A stretch of 64,000 nt of DNA from JAWVFM01 sp038237625 (lineage in GTDB: Bacteria > Actinomycetota > Thermoleophilia > Solirubrobacterales > 70-9). The first letter of the stretch is position 1. Each line of letters opens with the position of its first letter. Position numbers and translations under genes: made by a program. Location: the NCBI GenBank assembly GCA_038237625.1, contig JBBRYM010000001.1:225498-289497 (forward strand). The letters are read 5' to 3'. This document shows, piece by piece, positions 1-8,348 of this stretch. A model generated the notes under the pieces. That model did no database searches. It had not been told where the DNA came from and worked only from the letters and a program-made list of their open reading frames with translations.

Positions 1-205
1 GCTCGTGGCGGTCGAGCGCCATCACGGCCACCCCCAGCTCGACATCGGGAGCGGCCTCGGCAAACACCTTCAGGGTTTCGAGGCCCAGAGCGCCCGGGTG
101 GTCGTTGGACCACATCGAGCCGTATCCGAGCTCGGCGCATCCCGCGGCGAGCGGCCCCGCGACATCGGGATCGAGCCCCGCGGCAACCCCGAACCCGCGG
201 CTCAC
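1..205 (-). CDS. Luciferase-like (LLM class) F420-dependent oxidoreductase, 5' part only
   Basis: The minus strand reads from a GTG at 205 and runs off the left edge, giving about 68 residues. It has no stop and the stretch GYGSMWSNDHPGALGLETL, typical of the first barrel strands of F420-dependent luciferase-like enzymes, which use a deazaflavin for hydride transfer. The GTG overlaps the TGA of the upstream methyltransferase gene as GTGA, so the two are probably translated together. The substrate cannot be told from this fragment. Confidence 0.7.
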   Translation of the reverse strand, partial: MSRGFGVAAGLDPDVAGPLAAGCAELGYGSMWSNDHPGALGLETLKVFAEAAPDVELGVAVMALDRHE

Positions 206-1545
206 GACTTCTCCAGCAGGGCGACGCACTCCACGTGGGGGGTCTGGGGAAACATGTCGACGGCCCGCACGCGGGTCAGCCTATAACCGGCCTCCGCCAG
301 CTGGGACGCGTTGGGGGCGAGGGTCGTTGGATTGCAGGAGACGTAGACGATTCGCGGGGCTTCGCATTCGATCACCCGCCTGACCACCTTCTTCGACAGG
401 CCGGCGCGGGGCGGGTCGACCACGATCACATCGGGCCTGCCCGCCTCGTCCAGAAGCGGTCGCGCCGACGTGCGAACGTCGCCGGAGAAGAAGCGGGCGT
501 TCTCGATGCCGCTGAGCCTCGCGTTGTGCTCGGCGTCGGCAATGGCCGCGCTCACCATCTCGACCCCCCAGACCTCTCCGGCAGAGCCGGCCAAGGACAG
601 GCCGATCGTCCCGATGCCGCAATAGAGGTCGAAGACGCGCTCACGGCCTGTGAGGCCCGCGTACTCACGGGCGATGCCATAGAGCGCCGAGGCCATCTTC
701 GTGTTGGTCTGCAGGAAGGCGGTGTGGGACACGCGCAGCTCGAGATCGCCGATCCGCTCGGCGAGGTGCTCGGAGCCGAGCACGCCCGTCGGCCCGTCGG
801 TGCTGCTCGACGGCGGTTCGACCACGGTGTGGAGGTCAACCGGTGGCCGCGGCAGCGAGTCGGGAGCTGTGACGAGGCGCGTCTGGAGCTGACCGGTCGC
901 GATTCCCTCGCGCACAACGAGGTTTCTCAGGACCCCTTTTCGAGCGCGGCCATCGTAGGCGGCGAGGCCTTCCTCCCGAGCCCAGTCGCGGACCGAGTTG
1001 CGGGCGCTGTTGTTCGCGGCCGACGCCAGATGGCAGTCGTCGACATCCACCACATCGGCCCAGCTGCCGCGCCGGTGAAAGCCGAGCGCGAGGTCGGCGC
1101 CGGCCCCGCCGAATGAGTACTCGAGCTTGTTGCGATAGCGCCACGGCTCGAGCGCGGGAACGATCGGCTCGGCCTCGAAGCCCTCGACGCCGCCGATCCT
1201 CGAAAGCGCCTCGCTCACCTGGCGCTCCTTCTCGGCGGCCTGGAGTGCGTACGGCATGACCTGCCAGGCCGCTCCGGGACACGGCTCGCCGCCGTGCACG
1301 CAAGTTGCATCGAGGCGGTCCGGCGCGCCGCGAACGACCTCGACCACCGTCGCCTCGGCGAACGCGCGCTTCGAGCGTCCAATCCGGGCGCGTACGCGAT
1401 CGCCCGGAATGGCGCCGGCCACGAACACCACATAGCCCTCGAGCCGCCCAACGCCTCGCCCGCCCTGGGCAAGGGAGTCGATCTCGATCTCGATCTCGTC
1501 GCCACGAGCGGGGCGGCTGCGCGCAGGGGTTTGGGTTGCTTCCAC
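202..1545 (-). CDS. TrmA/RlmD-family RNA (uracil-5-)-methyltransferase
   Basis: A 447-residue SAM-dependent enzyme that methylates C5 of a uridine in rRNA or tRNA. The N-terminal 65 residues form a TRAM-like RNA-binding domain (IDSLAQGGRGVGRLEGYVVF). The SAM motif DLYCGIGTIGL lies near residue 305, followed by VVDPPRAGL, then YVSCNP near residue 403, which carries the nucleophilic Cys, and the C-terminal DMFPQTPHVECVALL. Only one Cys-rich segment (CVHGGEPCPGAAWQ) is seen, so a complete RumA-type Fe-S cluster is uncertain. It starts with GTG, only 19 bp from the divergent peptidase gene, and its stop is coupled to the following LLM gene. Choosing between 23S rRNA and tRNA as substrate needs phylogeny. 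Confidence 0.9.
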   Translation of the reverse strand: MEATQTPARSRPARGDEIEIEIDSLAQGGRGVGRLEGYVVFVAGAIPGDRVRARIGRSKRAFAEATVVEVVRGAPDRLDATCVHGGEPCPGAAWQVMPYALQAAEKERQVSEALSRIGGVEGFEAEPIVPALEPWRYRNKLEYSFGGAGADLALGFHRRGSWADVVDVDDCHLASAANNSARNSVRDWAREEGLAAYDGRARKGVLRNLVVREGIATGQLQTRLVTAPDSLPRPPVDLHTVVEPPSSSTDGPTGVLGSEHLAERIGDLELRVSHTAFLQTNTKMASALYGIAREYAGLTGRERVFDLYCGIGTIGLSLAGSAGEVWGVEMVSAAIADAEHNARLSGIENARFFSGDVRTSARPLLDEAGRPDVIVVDPPRAGLSKKVVRRVIECEAPRIVYVSCNPTTLAPNASQLAEAGYRLTRVRAVDMFPQTPHVECVALLEKS

Positions 1546-1564
1546 GCCTCTATCGTGGCAGGGG

Positions 1565-3031
1565 ATGCTGCTGTCTGCCGACGACTACCGGGCCGAGGCC
1601 GAGCTCTTCATCGAGGCGATCTCACGCGAGCACTACCTCCATCTCGCCGGCCACAAGCCGACGCTGGAGCTGGACGCGATCTATAGCCGCCACCCGGGGC
1701 TGTTCACGCGCGAAGCGGTGGAGTCCCTGCGCGCCGATCCCTCCGATCGCCACCTGCTGATGTTCGCCTTCGACGGCCTCCTCGGAAACCAGTCGAGCGA
1801 GCTCGAAGAGGAGCTCGCTCGACTCGAGGCGACCCTGGAGGTCGAGGCCGACGGCGAGAGGATCGGCTTCCGACAGGTCGCTGTGGCGATGGCGAACGAG
1901 GCGGACACCGGCCGCCGGGCGGCGCTGGAAAGCGCTCGGGATGCGCTGGCCGCCGACAAGCTCGATCCACTCCATCGCGAGGTTCTCGAGCGCTCCCACC
2001 AGCTCTGCCGTGACCTGGGCTGGAAGGGTTACGCGTCGGCGTACGCCGACCTGAGGGCGCTGGACTTCGACGGCCTCGCACGGCAGACGCGCAACTTCCT
2101 TGCGAGGACCGACTCGGGCTACGCCGACGTCGTCGACCCCGAGCTCGATCGTGTTGGCGTGCCCGCGCTCGGGAAGCTTCGCCGCTCCGACCTGCCGCGC
2201 TTGTTTCGGGCCGACCATCTCGACGGGCCGTTCGCGGCCGCGCGGATGGTGCCGGCCCTGCGCGAGACGCTCGCCGGCATCGGAATCGACCTCGATGCCC
2301 AGGCGAACGTCACGCTCGACGCCGACCCGCGGCCGACCAAGTCGCCACGCGCCTTCTGCTCGACGCCCCGGGTTCCCGAAGAGATCTACCTGGTGGTCGC
2401 GCCGGTCGGCGGACGCAGCGACTTCGACGCTCTCTTTCACGAAGCCGGGCACACCGAGCACTACGCCCACGTCGATCCGTCGCTCGCGTTCGAGCATCGC
2501 CATCTCGGCGACAATGCCGTCACCGAGTCGTTCGCATTCCTGGTGGAGCAGCTCGTCTCGGAGCCGGCCTGGCTCGAGGACGTGCTCGGCGTGGAAGACG
2601 CGACGGACTCGGTGGCCCACGCGCGCGCCGCGAAGCTCGTGATGCTGCGCCGCTACGCGGCCAAGCTCGACTACGAGCTGGAGCTCCACGCTCCCTCGCC
2701 GGATTGGGCGGCCATGCCCGCACGCTACGCGGATCTCCTCGGCGGCGCGACTCGCATCAACTGGCCGCGGGCGAGCTGGCTGAGCGACGTCGACGGCGGT
2801 TTCTATGTCGCCTGCTACCTGCGCGCCTGGGCTCTCGAGACCCACTGGCGGACCGCGCTGCACGAGCGCTTCGGCGAGCGCTGGTACACGGTCCCAGACG
2901 CGGGGGACTGGCTGCGCCGGCTCTGGCGGGAGGGCCAGCGGCTGGACGCCGAAGATCTCCTCGAAGCGACCCTCGGCGAGGAGCTCAGCTTCGACCGGCT
3001 CGCGAGCGAGCTAACCGAAACCGTGGCGTAG
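1565..3031 (+). CDS. M3-type zinc metallopeptidase
   Basis: A 488-residue protein with no signal peptide. The zinc site is HEAGHTEHYAH, with HEAGH at residues 292-296, followed about 35 residues later by TESFAFLVEQL, whose Glu fits the third ligand of gluzincins. The alpha-helical architecture and the HExGHxxH context fit oligoendopeptidase-like M3 enzymes, which degrade short peptides in the cytoplasm, but it is shorter than typical PepF (about 600). The ATG is 19 bp from the divergent methyltransferase start, so the two share a very short promoter region. The substrate is unknown. Confidence 0.75.
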   Translation: MLLSADDYRAEAELFIEAISREHYLHLAGHKPTLELDAIYSRHPGLFTREAVESLRADPSDRHLLMFAFDGLLGNQSSELEEELARLEATLEVEADGERIGFRQVAVAMANEADTGRRAALESARDALAADKLDPLHREVLERSHQLCRDLGWKGYASAYADLRALDFDGLARQTRNFLARTDSGYADVVDPELDRVGVPALGKLRRSDLPRLFRADHLDGPFAAARMVPALRETLAGIGIDLDAQANVTLDADPRPTKSPRAFCSTPRVPEEIYLVVAPVGGRSDFDALFHEAGHTEHYAHVDPSLAFEHRHLGDNAVTESFAFLVEQLVSEPAWLEDVLGVEDATDSVAHARAAKLVMLRRYAAKLDYELELHAPSPDWAAMPARYADLLGGATRINWPRASWLSDVDGGFYVACYLRAWALETHWRTALHERFGERWYTVPDAGDWLRRLWREGQRLDAEDLLEATLGEELSFDRLASELTETVA

Positions 3032-3046
3032 TCCGAGAATTACTAC

Positions 3047-3688
3047 CTACTTGAGGAGCTTCTCGACTTCGTCGAGGATGCTCTTGCGGACCTTGCCGCG
3101 CTTCTCCTGGGTGCGAACCTTGCGCAGGTCGGCCTTGGTCAGGTCGCGAAGCCGGCGCTTGACCTGCGGGGCCGTGAGGTTGTCGTAGCCGGCGATCGGC
3201 GTTGATCCCGCAACGCCGGCTCGGCGGCGAAGGGTGTCGGCACGCGCCAAGGGGCCATCTGAGGCATCGCGGGCTGCGCGGCCGACACGGCCGGCTGCGC
3301 GTTCCACGCGCTTGCGGGTAGGCGCCACGCGGGTCTCGACATCCTTCATGCGCGCGTCGACCTCCTTGCGGGCGTCGCGCAGGAGGTTCTCGAGATCCTT
3401 CAAGAGGTCCTCACGCGCCTTGCGGCTGCGCTCGATCAGGTTGGAGACAAGCTCGTTGGCGTCGCCGCGAGTCATGCGGCCACGCTTGACGGCATCATCG
3501 ACGACCTCCTGGATGCGATCGCGCGAGATGGTGACGCTGCGATCGAGAGCGTCGCGGAACGCCTGAACGCTCTTGTCGGCTCCTACCGAGGAACGTGAGG
3601 TCGGCTTTCTGCGGGTGCTCGAGGTCTTGCGCGCCGTGCTCTTACGCGCTCCGGACTTCGCCTTGGACGTCGGCTTCTTCGCGGCCAT
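3047..3688 (-). CDS. Lys/Ala-rich coiled-coil protein, phasin- or histone-like
   Basis: A 213-residue, very basic protein. Residues 1-35 are a low-complexity tail rich in Lys, Ser, Thr and Arg (AAKKPTSKAKSGARKSTARK), like bacterial histone H1-like tails. Residues 40-125 are predicted amphipathic helix, similar to phasin or apolipoprotein-like coiled coils. The last 50 residues (GYDNLTAPQVKRRLRDLTK and onward) are a small helical module seen at the end of several actinobacterial granule or DNA-associated proteins. It converges on the peptidase gene with 15 bp between them. Roles in nucleoid binding or in coating storage granules are both possible, and neither is shown here. Confidence 0.6.
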   Translation of the reverse strand: MAAKKPTSKAKSGARKSTARKTSSTRRKPTSRSSVGADKSVQAFRDALDRSVTISRDRIQEVVDDAVKRGRMTRGDANELVSNLIERSRKAREDLLKDLENLLRDARKEVDARMKDVETRVAPTRKRVERAAGRVGRAARDASDGPLARADTLRRRAGVAGSTPIAGYDNLTAPQVKRRLRDLTKADLRKVRTQEKRGKVRKSILDEVEKLLK

Positions 3689-3777
3689 CGAGTTGTTCCT
3701 TCCGGTCGGTCGATCGATCCTGTGCGGAGCCTATCCGCAGCGGCGCCCCACGAGTACCCGTATTCGCGAATCGCACG

Positions 3778-4581
3778 TCACTGTGCAGGCAGAGCGAAGG
3801 CGGCTTCCACGGGCGCATGATCGGATAGGCGGATCGCCCGCCGGCCCGACGGGATCTCGCGCTCCTGCGGCTCCCAGGCGCGTGGGGGTTGGACGACCTC
3901 AGCGTCGCGGACGAGGATGTGGTCGATCGCCTGCGCGGTGGTGGGTTCCCGAAAGCCCTCGGCTGCCAGCTCGTCGAAGAGGTCCGAGCGCGCGGGGCGC
4001 AGGTTGAGGTCGCCGCCGATGATCAGCGGCGCCCCGGCGGCGAACGCCGTCGCTGCGACGGCGGCCGTGCGAACGTCTTCCTCCGCGCGAAGGGGAGCCT
4101 GGCTCGCATGTAGGTTGGCGACGCGGAGGCCCGATGCAAGCCTGGTGAGCACCACGACCCGGCGCTCGGGCAGGCGGCGAAGGACGAACGAACGCCGCTC
4201 GAGGATCGGCGTTCCGCGCACCAGCGTGAGATTGCAGCCTCCCTCCCAGGAGGCGATCAGGTCGGGGTTTCGCCCGGCGAGCCACTGGGTCGCCGGCAGC
4301 AGCCAGTTGCGCGAGGTGAGCACGCGGTGCGCTTCGGCCTGCGTCGCCTCGGCCAGCGGTCTGGCGAAGCGCGGCGGGCACTCCTGAAGCAGCGCGATAT
4401 CCCACTCCACAGCGGCGAGAACCCGGGTGAATTCGCCGAGGAGGTCGCGATTGACCTGCTCATGCGTCGCGTTTCGCTTCGGCCGTCCGGTGAGGCGGGA
4501 GCGCCAGTTCGACAGCCCCGGATCGGGCGGCGCGTCCCGTCCGTGGAACAGGTTCCAGGTGATCACGCGGATCTGAGGCAT
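3778..4581 (-). CDS. Endonuclease/exonuclease/phosphatase-family hydrolase
   Basis: A 267-residue single-domain protein with no signal peptide. It shows the ordered motifs of the Mg-dependent EEP superfamily: ITWNLFHG at the N-terminus, LLQECPP (metal-binding Glu), NLHASQ (catalytic His region), IIGGDLNLRP (Asp and Asn), AIDHILV and LSDHAPVEAAF (the C-terminal Asp-His pair). The catalytic set is complete, so an active phosphodiesterase is expected. The family includes DNA repair nucleases and sphingomyelinase-like enzymes, and the substrate cannot be chosen from sequence. It diverges from argF. Confidence 0.8.
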   Translation of the reverse strand: MPQIRVITWNLFHGRDAPPDPGLSNWRSRLTGRPKRNATHEQVNRDLLGEFTRVLAAVEWDIALLQECPPRFARPLAEATQAEAHRVLTSRNWLLPATQWLAGRNPDLIASWEGGCNLTLVRGTPILERRSFVLRRLPERRVVVLTRLASGLRVANLHASQAPLRAEEDVRTAAVAATAFAAGAPLIIGGDLNLRPARSDLFDELAAEGFREPTTAQAIDHILVRDAEVVQPPRAWEPQEREIPSGRRAIRLSDHAPVEAAFALPAQ

Positions 4582-4637
4582 CGCTCGGGTTCAAACACCA
4601 ATTGCGGCCGCCTTCGACGGCCTTACCTGCGGCTTTC

Positions 4638-4651
4638 GGGGCTAAAGCCCC
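4638..4651. promoter_or_regulatory. Perfect palindrome upstream of argF
   Basis: GGGGCTAAAGCCCC is a self-complementary 14-mer ending 22 bp before the argF ATG. It could be an operator or a leader hairpin. It does not match the AT-rich ARG box, and no U-run follows, so a terminator is unlikely. Confidence 0.35.
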
Positions 4652-4673
4652 TCACTATCATCACCTGCTTCCC

Positions 4674-5555
4674 ATGGCTCGGCATTTCCTCACCGGAACG
4701 GAGCTCGACCGCTCGGAGCTGGAGGCTCTGCTCGCGAGAGCAGCTGAGCTGAAAGCGGGGCGGGCCGGGCGGGCGGGTGCCGATGCCCTCGCGGGGCAGA
4801 CCGTCGCGCTCTTCTTCGAGAAGCCGTCGACGCGGACCCGCGTGTCGTTTCAGGTCGCGGTCACCGAGCTCGGCGGAAGCCCGTTGCCCTTGCGAGCAGA
4901 CGAGCTCCAGCTCGGTCGCGGCGAGTCGATCGGCGACACCGCCCGGGTGCTGTCGCGCTACGTGCACGGAATCGTGATTCGCTCGGGATCGCAGGAGACC
5001 GTGGAAGAGCTCGCCGCCGGGGCCGAGGTGCCGGTCATCAACGGGCTCACGCCCCTCCATCACCCCTGCCAGGTCCTGGCTGACCTGCTCACGCTGCGCG
5101 AGCGCTTCGGCAGGCTCGACGGACTGCGCCTCGCATATCTGGGCGATGGCAACAACGTTGCCCGATCGCTGGTGCTGGTGGGCGGCGTTGCCGGCGTGGA
5201 GGTCGTGGTCGCGGCCCCGGAGGGTTACCGGCTGGAGGACGGGATGGGCGCGAGCCAGACCGCGGACCCGGCAGAGGCGGTCGCCGGCGCCGACGCCCTC
5301 TACACCGATGTCTGGGTGAGCATGGGCGACGAGGCCCAGGCCGATGAGCGGCGGGCGGCACTGGCCCCGTTTCAGCTGAGCGAGGAGCTCTTGGCGAAGG
5401 CCAGGCCCGGGGCGGTCGTCCTGCACTGCCTGCCGGCGCACCCCGGGGAGGAGATCACCGAAGGCGCGCTCTACGGGCCCGCATCCGCGGTCTTCGACCA
5501 GGCCGAGAACAGGTTGCACGCCCAGAAGGCGTTGCTCGAGCTTTTGCTCGGCTGA
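4674..5555 (+). CDS. argF: Ornithine carbamoyltransferase
   Basis: A 293-residue cytoplasmic enzyme that joins carbamoyl phosphate and ornithine to make citrulline in arginine biosynthesis. Carbamoyl phosphate is bound by FEKPSTRTRVSF (near residue 50), and HHPCQVLADLLT (near 128) lies in the active site. The ornithine-binding signature is HCLPAHPGEEIT near residue 250, with DVWVSMGDE before it. The ATG at 4674 is preferred to an upstream in-frame start because the family begins close to HFLTGTELD. No other arg gene is adjacent, so it stands apart from the usual arg cluster. Confidence 0.93.
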   Translation: MARHFLTGTELDRSELEALLARAAELKAGRAGRAGADALAGQTVALFFEKPSTRTRVSFQVAVTELGGSPLPLRADELQLGRGESIGDTARVLSRYVHGIVIRSGSQETVEELAAGAEVPVINGLTPLHHPCQVLADLLTLRERFGRLDGLRLAYLGDGNNVARSLVLVGGVAGVEVVVAAPEGYRLEDGMGASQTADPAEAVAGADALYTDVWVSMGDEAQADERRAALAPFQLSEELLAKARPGAVVLHCLPAHPGEEITEGALYGPASAVFDQAENRLHAQKALLELLLG

Positions 5556-5677
5556 CGAGCGCCCCGACAACCGGGCGGAACGGGGCCAGCGATCGGCATC
5601 AGCCGGCGCCGGAGAGCAGACCATGCGCCGGCCGCGCACCGCGAGCGCCGGCGGGTCCCGGGGTAGGCGTGCCTGCC

Positions 5678-5683
5678 TAGACT
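5678..5683 (+). promoter_or_regulatory. Possible -10 element for tRNA-Glu
   Basis: TAGACT lies 10 bases before the tRNA-Glu 5' end and resembles a -10 box. No convincing -35 was found. Confidence 0.25.
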
Positions 5684-5693
5684 TCGACGGCGC

Positions 5694-5765
5694 GGCCCCG
5701 TCGTCCAGTGGTCAGGACATCAGGTTTTCAACCTGGGAACGCGAGTTCGATTCTCGCCGGGGCTA
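5694..5765 (+). tRNA. tRNA-Glu (anticodon TTC)
   Basis: A 72-nt cloverleaf. Acceptor arms are GGCCCCG and CGGGGCT (closing G-U pair) with discriminator A. The anticodon stem TCAGG/CCTGG encloses the loop TTTTCAA, giving anticodon TTC. The T arm is GCGAG-TTCGATT-CTCGC. CCA is not encoded. Confidence 0.93.
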
Positions 5766-5777
5766 CTTCGCACGGAC

Positions 5778-5821
5778 GAACGTCCCGCATACCCCCTACA
5801 GGGTGGGTCTCCGGGACGTTC
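5778..5821 (+). repeat. Inverted repeat between tRNA-Glu and lgt
   Basis: The arms GAACGTCCCG (5778-5787) and CGGGACGTTC (5812-5821) are perfectly complementary over 10 bp, and an inner ACCC/GGGT pair could extend the fold. It could end tRNA transcription or form part of the lgt leader. No U-tract follows, which weakens the terminator reading. Confidence 0.5.
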
Positions 5822-5847
5822 ATGTGTGGGCGGTAGCCTCAGCGGGC

Positions 5848-6606
5848 GTGCAGCCCGAGATTCACCTTGGCGGGATCACCCTGCAGACCTTCGGGATCTG
5901 CTTCGCGCTCGCGTTCGTTGCCGCCGGGGCGGTCGTCGCCCGCCGGCTTCGCGAGCTCGGCAAGCCCGCCGACTGGGCGTACGAGATCTCCCTCGCGGCG
6001 ATCGCCGGCGGCGTCATCGGCGCGCGCCTTTATTTCATCGTCGACAACTACGACGCCGTCAAGCACGACCTCCTGGGCAACCTGTTCTCCGGCTCCGGCC
6101 TGGTCTGGTACGGAGGCGCGATCGGCGGCGCGATCGGAGTCTGCCTCTGGGCCTGGCGGCGGGGGATGTTCAACGCCGTCCTCCTCGACCTCTGCGCCGC
6201 ACCCCTCGCGGTGGGGTACGCCATCGGCCGCATCGGCTGCCAGCTCTCCGGCGACGGCGACTACGGCGAGGCCTGGGATGGCCCGTGGGCGATGGCCTAT
6301 CCGAACGGCACGGTCCCCACACACCAGACTGTCCACCCGACGCCCATCTACGAGACGCTCGCGATGGGCCTGGTCGCCTACCTCCTGTGGCGCCTTCGCG
6401 ACCGCTACCGCCCGGGGATCCTCTTCGCCATCTACCTGGTCCTCGCCGGCCTCGAGCGTCTTCTCGTGGAGTTCATCCGCCGCAACCCCGACGTCGCGCT
6501 CGGCCTCACCCAGGCGCAGTTGCTGAGCGTGGGGATGATGCTCGCGGGTGGCGTCTGGCTGACCGCCTCAGCCCGCCGTGGCGGGCTCGCCCGCGCGGCC
6601 GCCTGA
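5848..6606 (+). CDS. lgt: Prolipoprotein diacylglyceryl transferase
   Basis: A 252-residue polytopic membrane enzyme that moves diacylglycerol from phosphatidylglycerol to the lipobox Cys of prelipoproteins. Seen here are GLVWYGGAIGGAIG, the Lgt signature AIGRIGCQLSGDGDYG, and the conserved HPTPIYE before the last helices. The open frame extends upstream through the tRNA gene, so the start must lie after 5765. GTG at 5848, giving VQPEIHLGGITLQTFG, matches the usual N-terminus. A second, diverged lgt lies at 47164-48039; this copy is probably the housekeeping one. Confidence 0.9.
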   Translation: MQPEIHLGGITLQTFGICFALAFVAAGAVVARRLRELGKPADWAYEISLAAIAGGVIGARLYFIVDNYDAVKHDLLGNLFSGSGLVWYGGAIGGAIGVCLWAWRRGMFNAVLLDLCAAPLAVGYAIGRIGCQLSGDGDYGEAWDGPWAMAYPNGTVPTHQTVHPTPIYETLAMGLVAYLLWRLRDRYRPGILFAIYLVLAGLERLLVEFIRRNPDVALGLTQAQLLSVGMMLAGGVWLTASARRGGLARAAA

Positions 6607-6607
6607 A

Positions 6608-7372
6608 TCAATTCGACCGCAACAATCCGCCGTCGATCGGGATCACCGCCCCCGTGACGTAGGCGGCGCGCTCCGAGGCCAGGAACGCGACGAGGTCGCC
6701 GAACTCCGCCGGATCTCCAAGCCTTTCCGCCGGTACGTCCTTGGCGGCCTCCCGCTCCATCTGCTCCCAGGATCCCCAGTTGGAAGCCAGCCTGTCGGTC
6801 GCGAAGCGCCCGGTGGCGACGGTGTTCACCGTGACGCCGTCACCCGCCACCTCCCGGGCCAGCGTCTTGAAGAAACCCGCCGCGGCCATCCGGTAGGAGT
6901 TGGACAGGTTGAGGCCGGCGATCGGCTCGCGTATCGAGGACGAGCCCACGTTCACGATCCGGCCGAATCCGCGCTCGCGCATGCCGGGAAGGACGGCGTC
7001 GATCAGCGTGCGTGGGGCGAGCAAGAGGGTGCGATGGGCGGTCTCCCACTCCTCGGGGGAGTTGTCCAACGCCCCTCCCGGCGGCGGCCCGCCGGTGTTG
7101 ACGACGAGGATCTCGACGGGGCCGCCGAGCTTCTGCGCCGCCTCGCCCGGCAGCTCCGCGAGGCGAGCGAGGTCGGCTGAGTCCGCCTGCAGGACCACCG
7201 CGCCTGCGCCGATCTCGGCGGCGGCCGCCTCGAGCGGCTCCAGCGAGCGGCTGGCGATCGCGACGCGCGCGCCCTCACGGGCCAGGGCGCCGGCTATCCC
7301 GCGGCCAATTCCCTTCGACGCGCCCATCACCAGGGCCACGCGCCCTTCGATGCCCAGGTCCACGTCGCGCAC
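6608..7372 (-). CDS. Short-chain dehydrogenase/reductase with degenerate catalytic motif
   Basis: A 254-residue Rossmann-fold protein. The nucleotide site is GASKGIGRGIAGAL, and the C-terminus VTGAVIPIDGGL is FabG-like. The expected NAG is NTGGPPPG and the active-site YxxxK is SYRMAAAGF: the Tyr is present but Ala replaces the Lys. Such changes are known in a side branch of SDRs annotated as 3-oxoacyl-ACP reductase-like, so the reaction should not be taken for granted. It converges on lgt with one base between the stops. Confidence 0.8.
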   Translation of the reverse strand: MRDVDLGIEGRVALVMGASKGIGRGIAGALAREGARVAIASRSLEPLEAAAAEIGAGAVVLQADSADLARLAELPGEAAQKLGGPVEILVVNTGGPPPGGALDNSPEEWETAHRTLLLAPRTLIDAVLPGMRERGFGRIVNVGSSSIREPIAGLNLSNSYRMAAAGFFKTLAREVAGDGVTVNTVATGRFATDRLASNWGSWEQMEREAAKDVPAERLGDPAEFGDLVAFLASERAAYVTGAVIPIDGGLLRSN

Positions 7373-7397
7373 GCTACCGGTCGTTTACGGTCCATCC

Positions 7398-8348
7398 GTG
7401 GCCGCCTTGGAGAGCACCGCCAACCAGCTCGTCGAGGTCGCGAACTCCCTGTTCGGAGTCCACGACGGCCGCCGGGCCCTGCATGCGAAGGGGACCTTCT
7501 GCGAGGGGACATTTACGGCCACCCCCGCAGCGGCAAAGCTTTGCCGCGCCGCGATCTTCGCGGGCGACGAGGTACCGGCGCTGATCCGCCTCTCCAACGG
7601 CGGCGGCAAGCCGGACTCAAACGACGCCGCCCGCGAGGCCCGGGGCCTCGCCGTGAAGCTGCGCCCCTCCAGCGGCGAGGAGGGCGACATCCTCGCGACC
7701 ACCACTCCGGCTTTCGTCCTGCGAACTCCAGAGGACTTCCTCGAGCTGCTGCGTCTGCGCATGCCCGACCCCGAGACCGGCGAGCCCGACATGACGGCTC
7801 TGGGCGAGTTCCTGGGCAAGCACCCCGAGGCGCAGACGGCACTCGCCGCGACGATGGGGGCCGAGCCCCCGGCGAGCTTCGCCACCCTTCAGTACTTCTC
7901 ACCCCATTCATTCCGCCTGCTCGACGCCGACGACAACGGGACCTGGCTTCGCTACCGCTGGCGCCCGGAAGCGGGCGAGCATCGGATTCCCGACGACGAG
8001 GCGAAGTCCAAAGGCCGCAACTATCTCTTCGAGGAGCTCGAGGCGCGCCTGGGCGAAGCGCCGATCGTCTTCGCCCTCCTGTTCCAGCTCGCCGGGGAAG
8101 ACGACCCGATCGACGATCCCACAGCCGTCTGGCCCGACGAGCGCGAGCTTGTGGAAGCCGGGCGCCTGGAGATCACCGGTCTGGTCGACGACCCCGAGGA
8201 GGACGGCCACATCGAGGTCTTCGACCCAACCCGCGTGCCCGGCGGCATCGAGCTCTCGGACGATCCCATCCTTCATGCCCGCCGCGCCGCCTACTCGGCG
8301 TCGGCCTACAAGCGCCTGGGCATGGAGATCGGGCCCGTTCCCGAATGA
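7398..8348 (+). CDS. Catalase-related haem peroxidase
   Basis: A 316-residue protein of the small catalase (SrpA-like) family, shorter than classical catalases (about 480 or more). The distal His region is HAKGTFCEGTF, then RLSNGGGKPDSNDAAREARG. The proximal haem Tyr motif near the C-terminus is RRAAYSASAYKRLG. No signal peptide is seen, although some relatives are periplasmic. Such enzymes act as peroxidases with organic substrates rather than as fast catalases. It starts with GTG 25 bp from the divergent SDR, and its stop overlaps the next SDR as ATGA, indicating co-translation. Confidence 0.8.
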   Translation: MAALESTANQLVEVANSLFGVHDGRRALHAKGTFCEGTFTATPAAAKLCRAAIFAGDEVPALIRLSNGGGKPDSNDAAREARGLAVKLRPSSGEEGDILATTTPAFVLRTPEDFLELLRLRMPDPETGEPDMTALGEFLGKHPEAQTALAATMGAEPPASFATLQYFSPHSFRLLDADDNGTWLRYRWRPEAGEHRIPDDEAKSKGRNYLFEELEARLGEAPIVFALLFQLAGEDDPIDDPTAVWPDERELVEAGRLEITGLVDDPEEDGHIEVFDPTRVPGGIELSDDPILHARRAAYSASAYKRLGMEIGPVPE

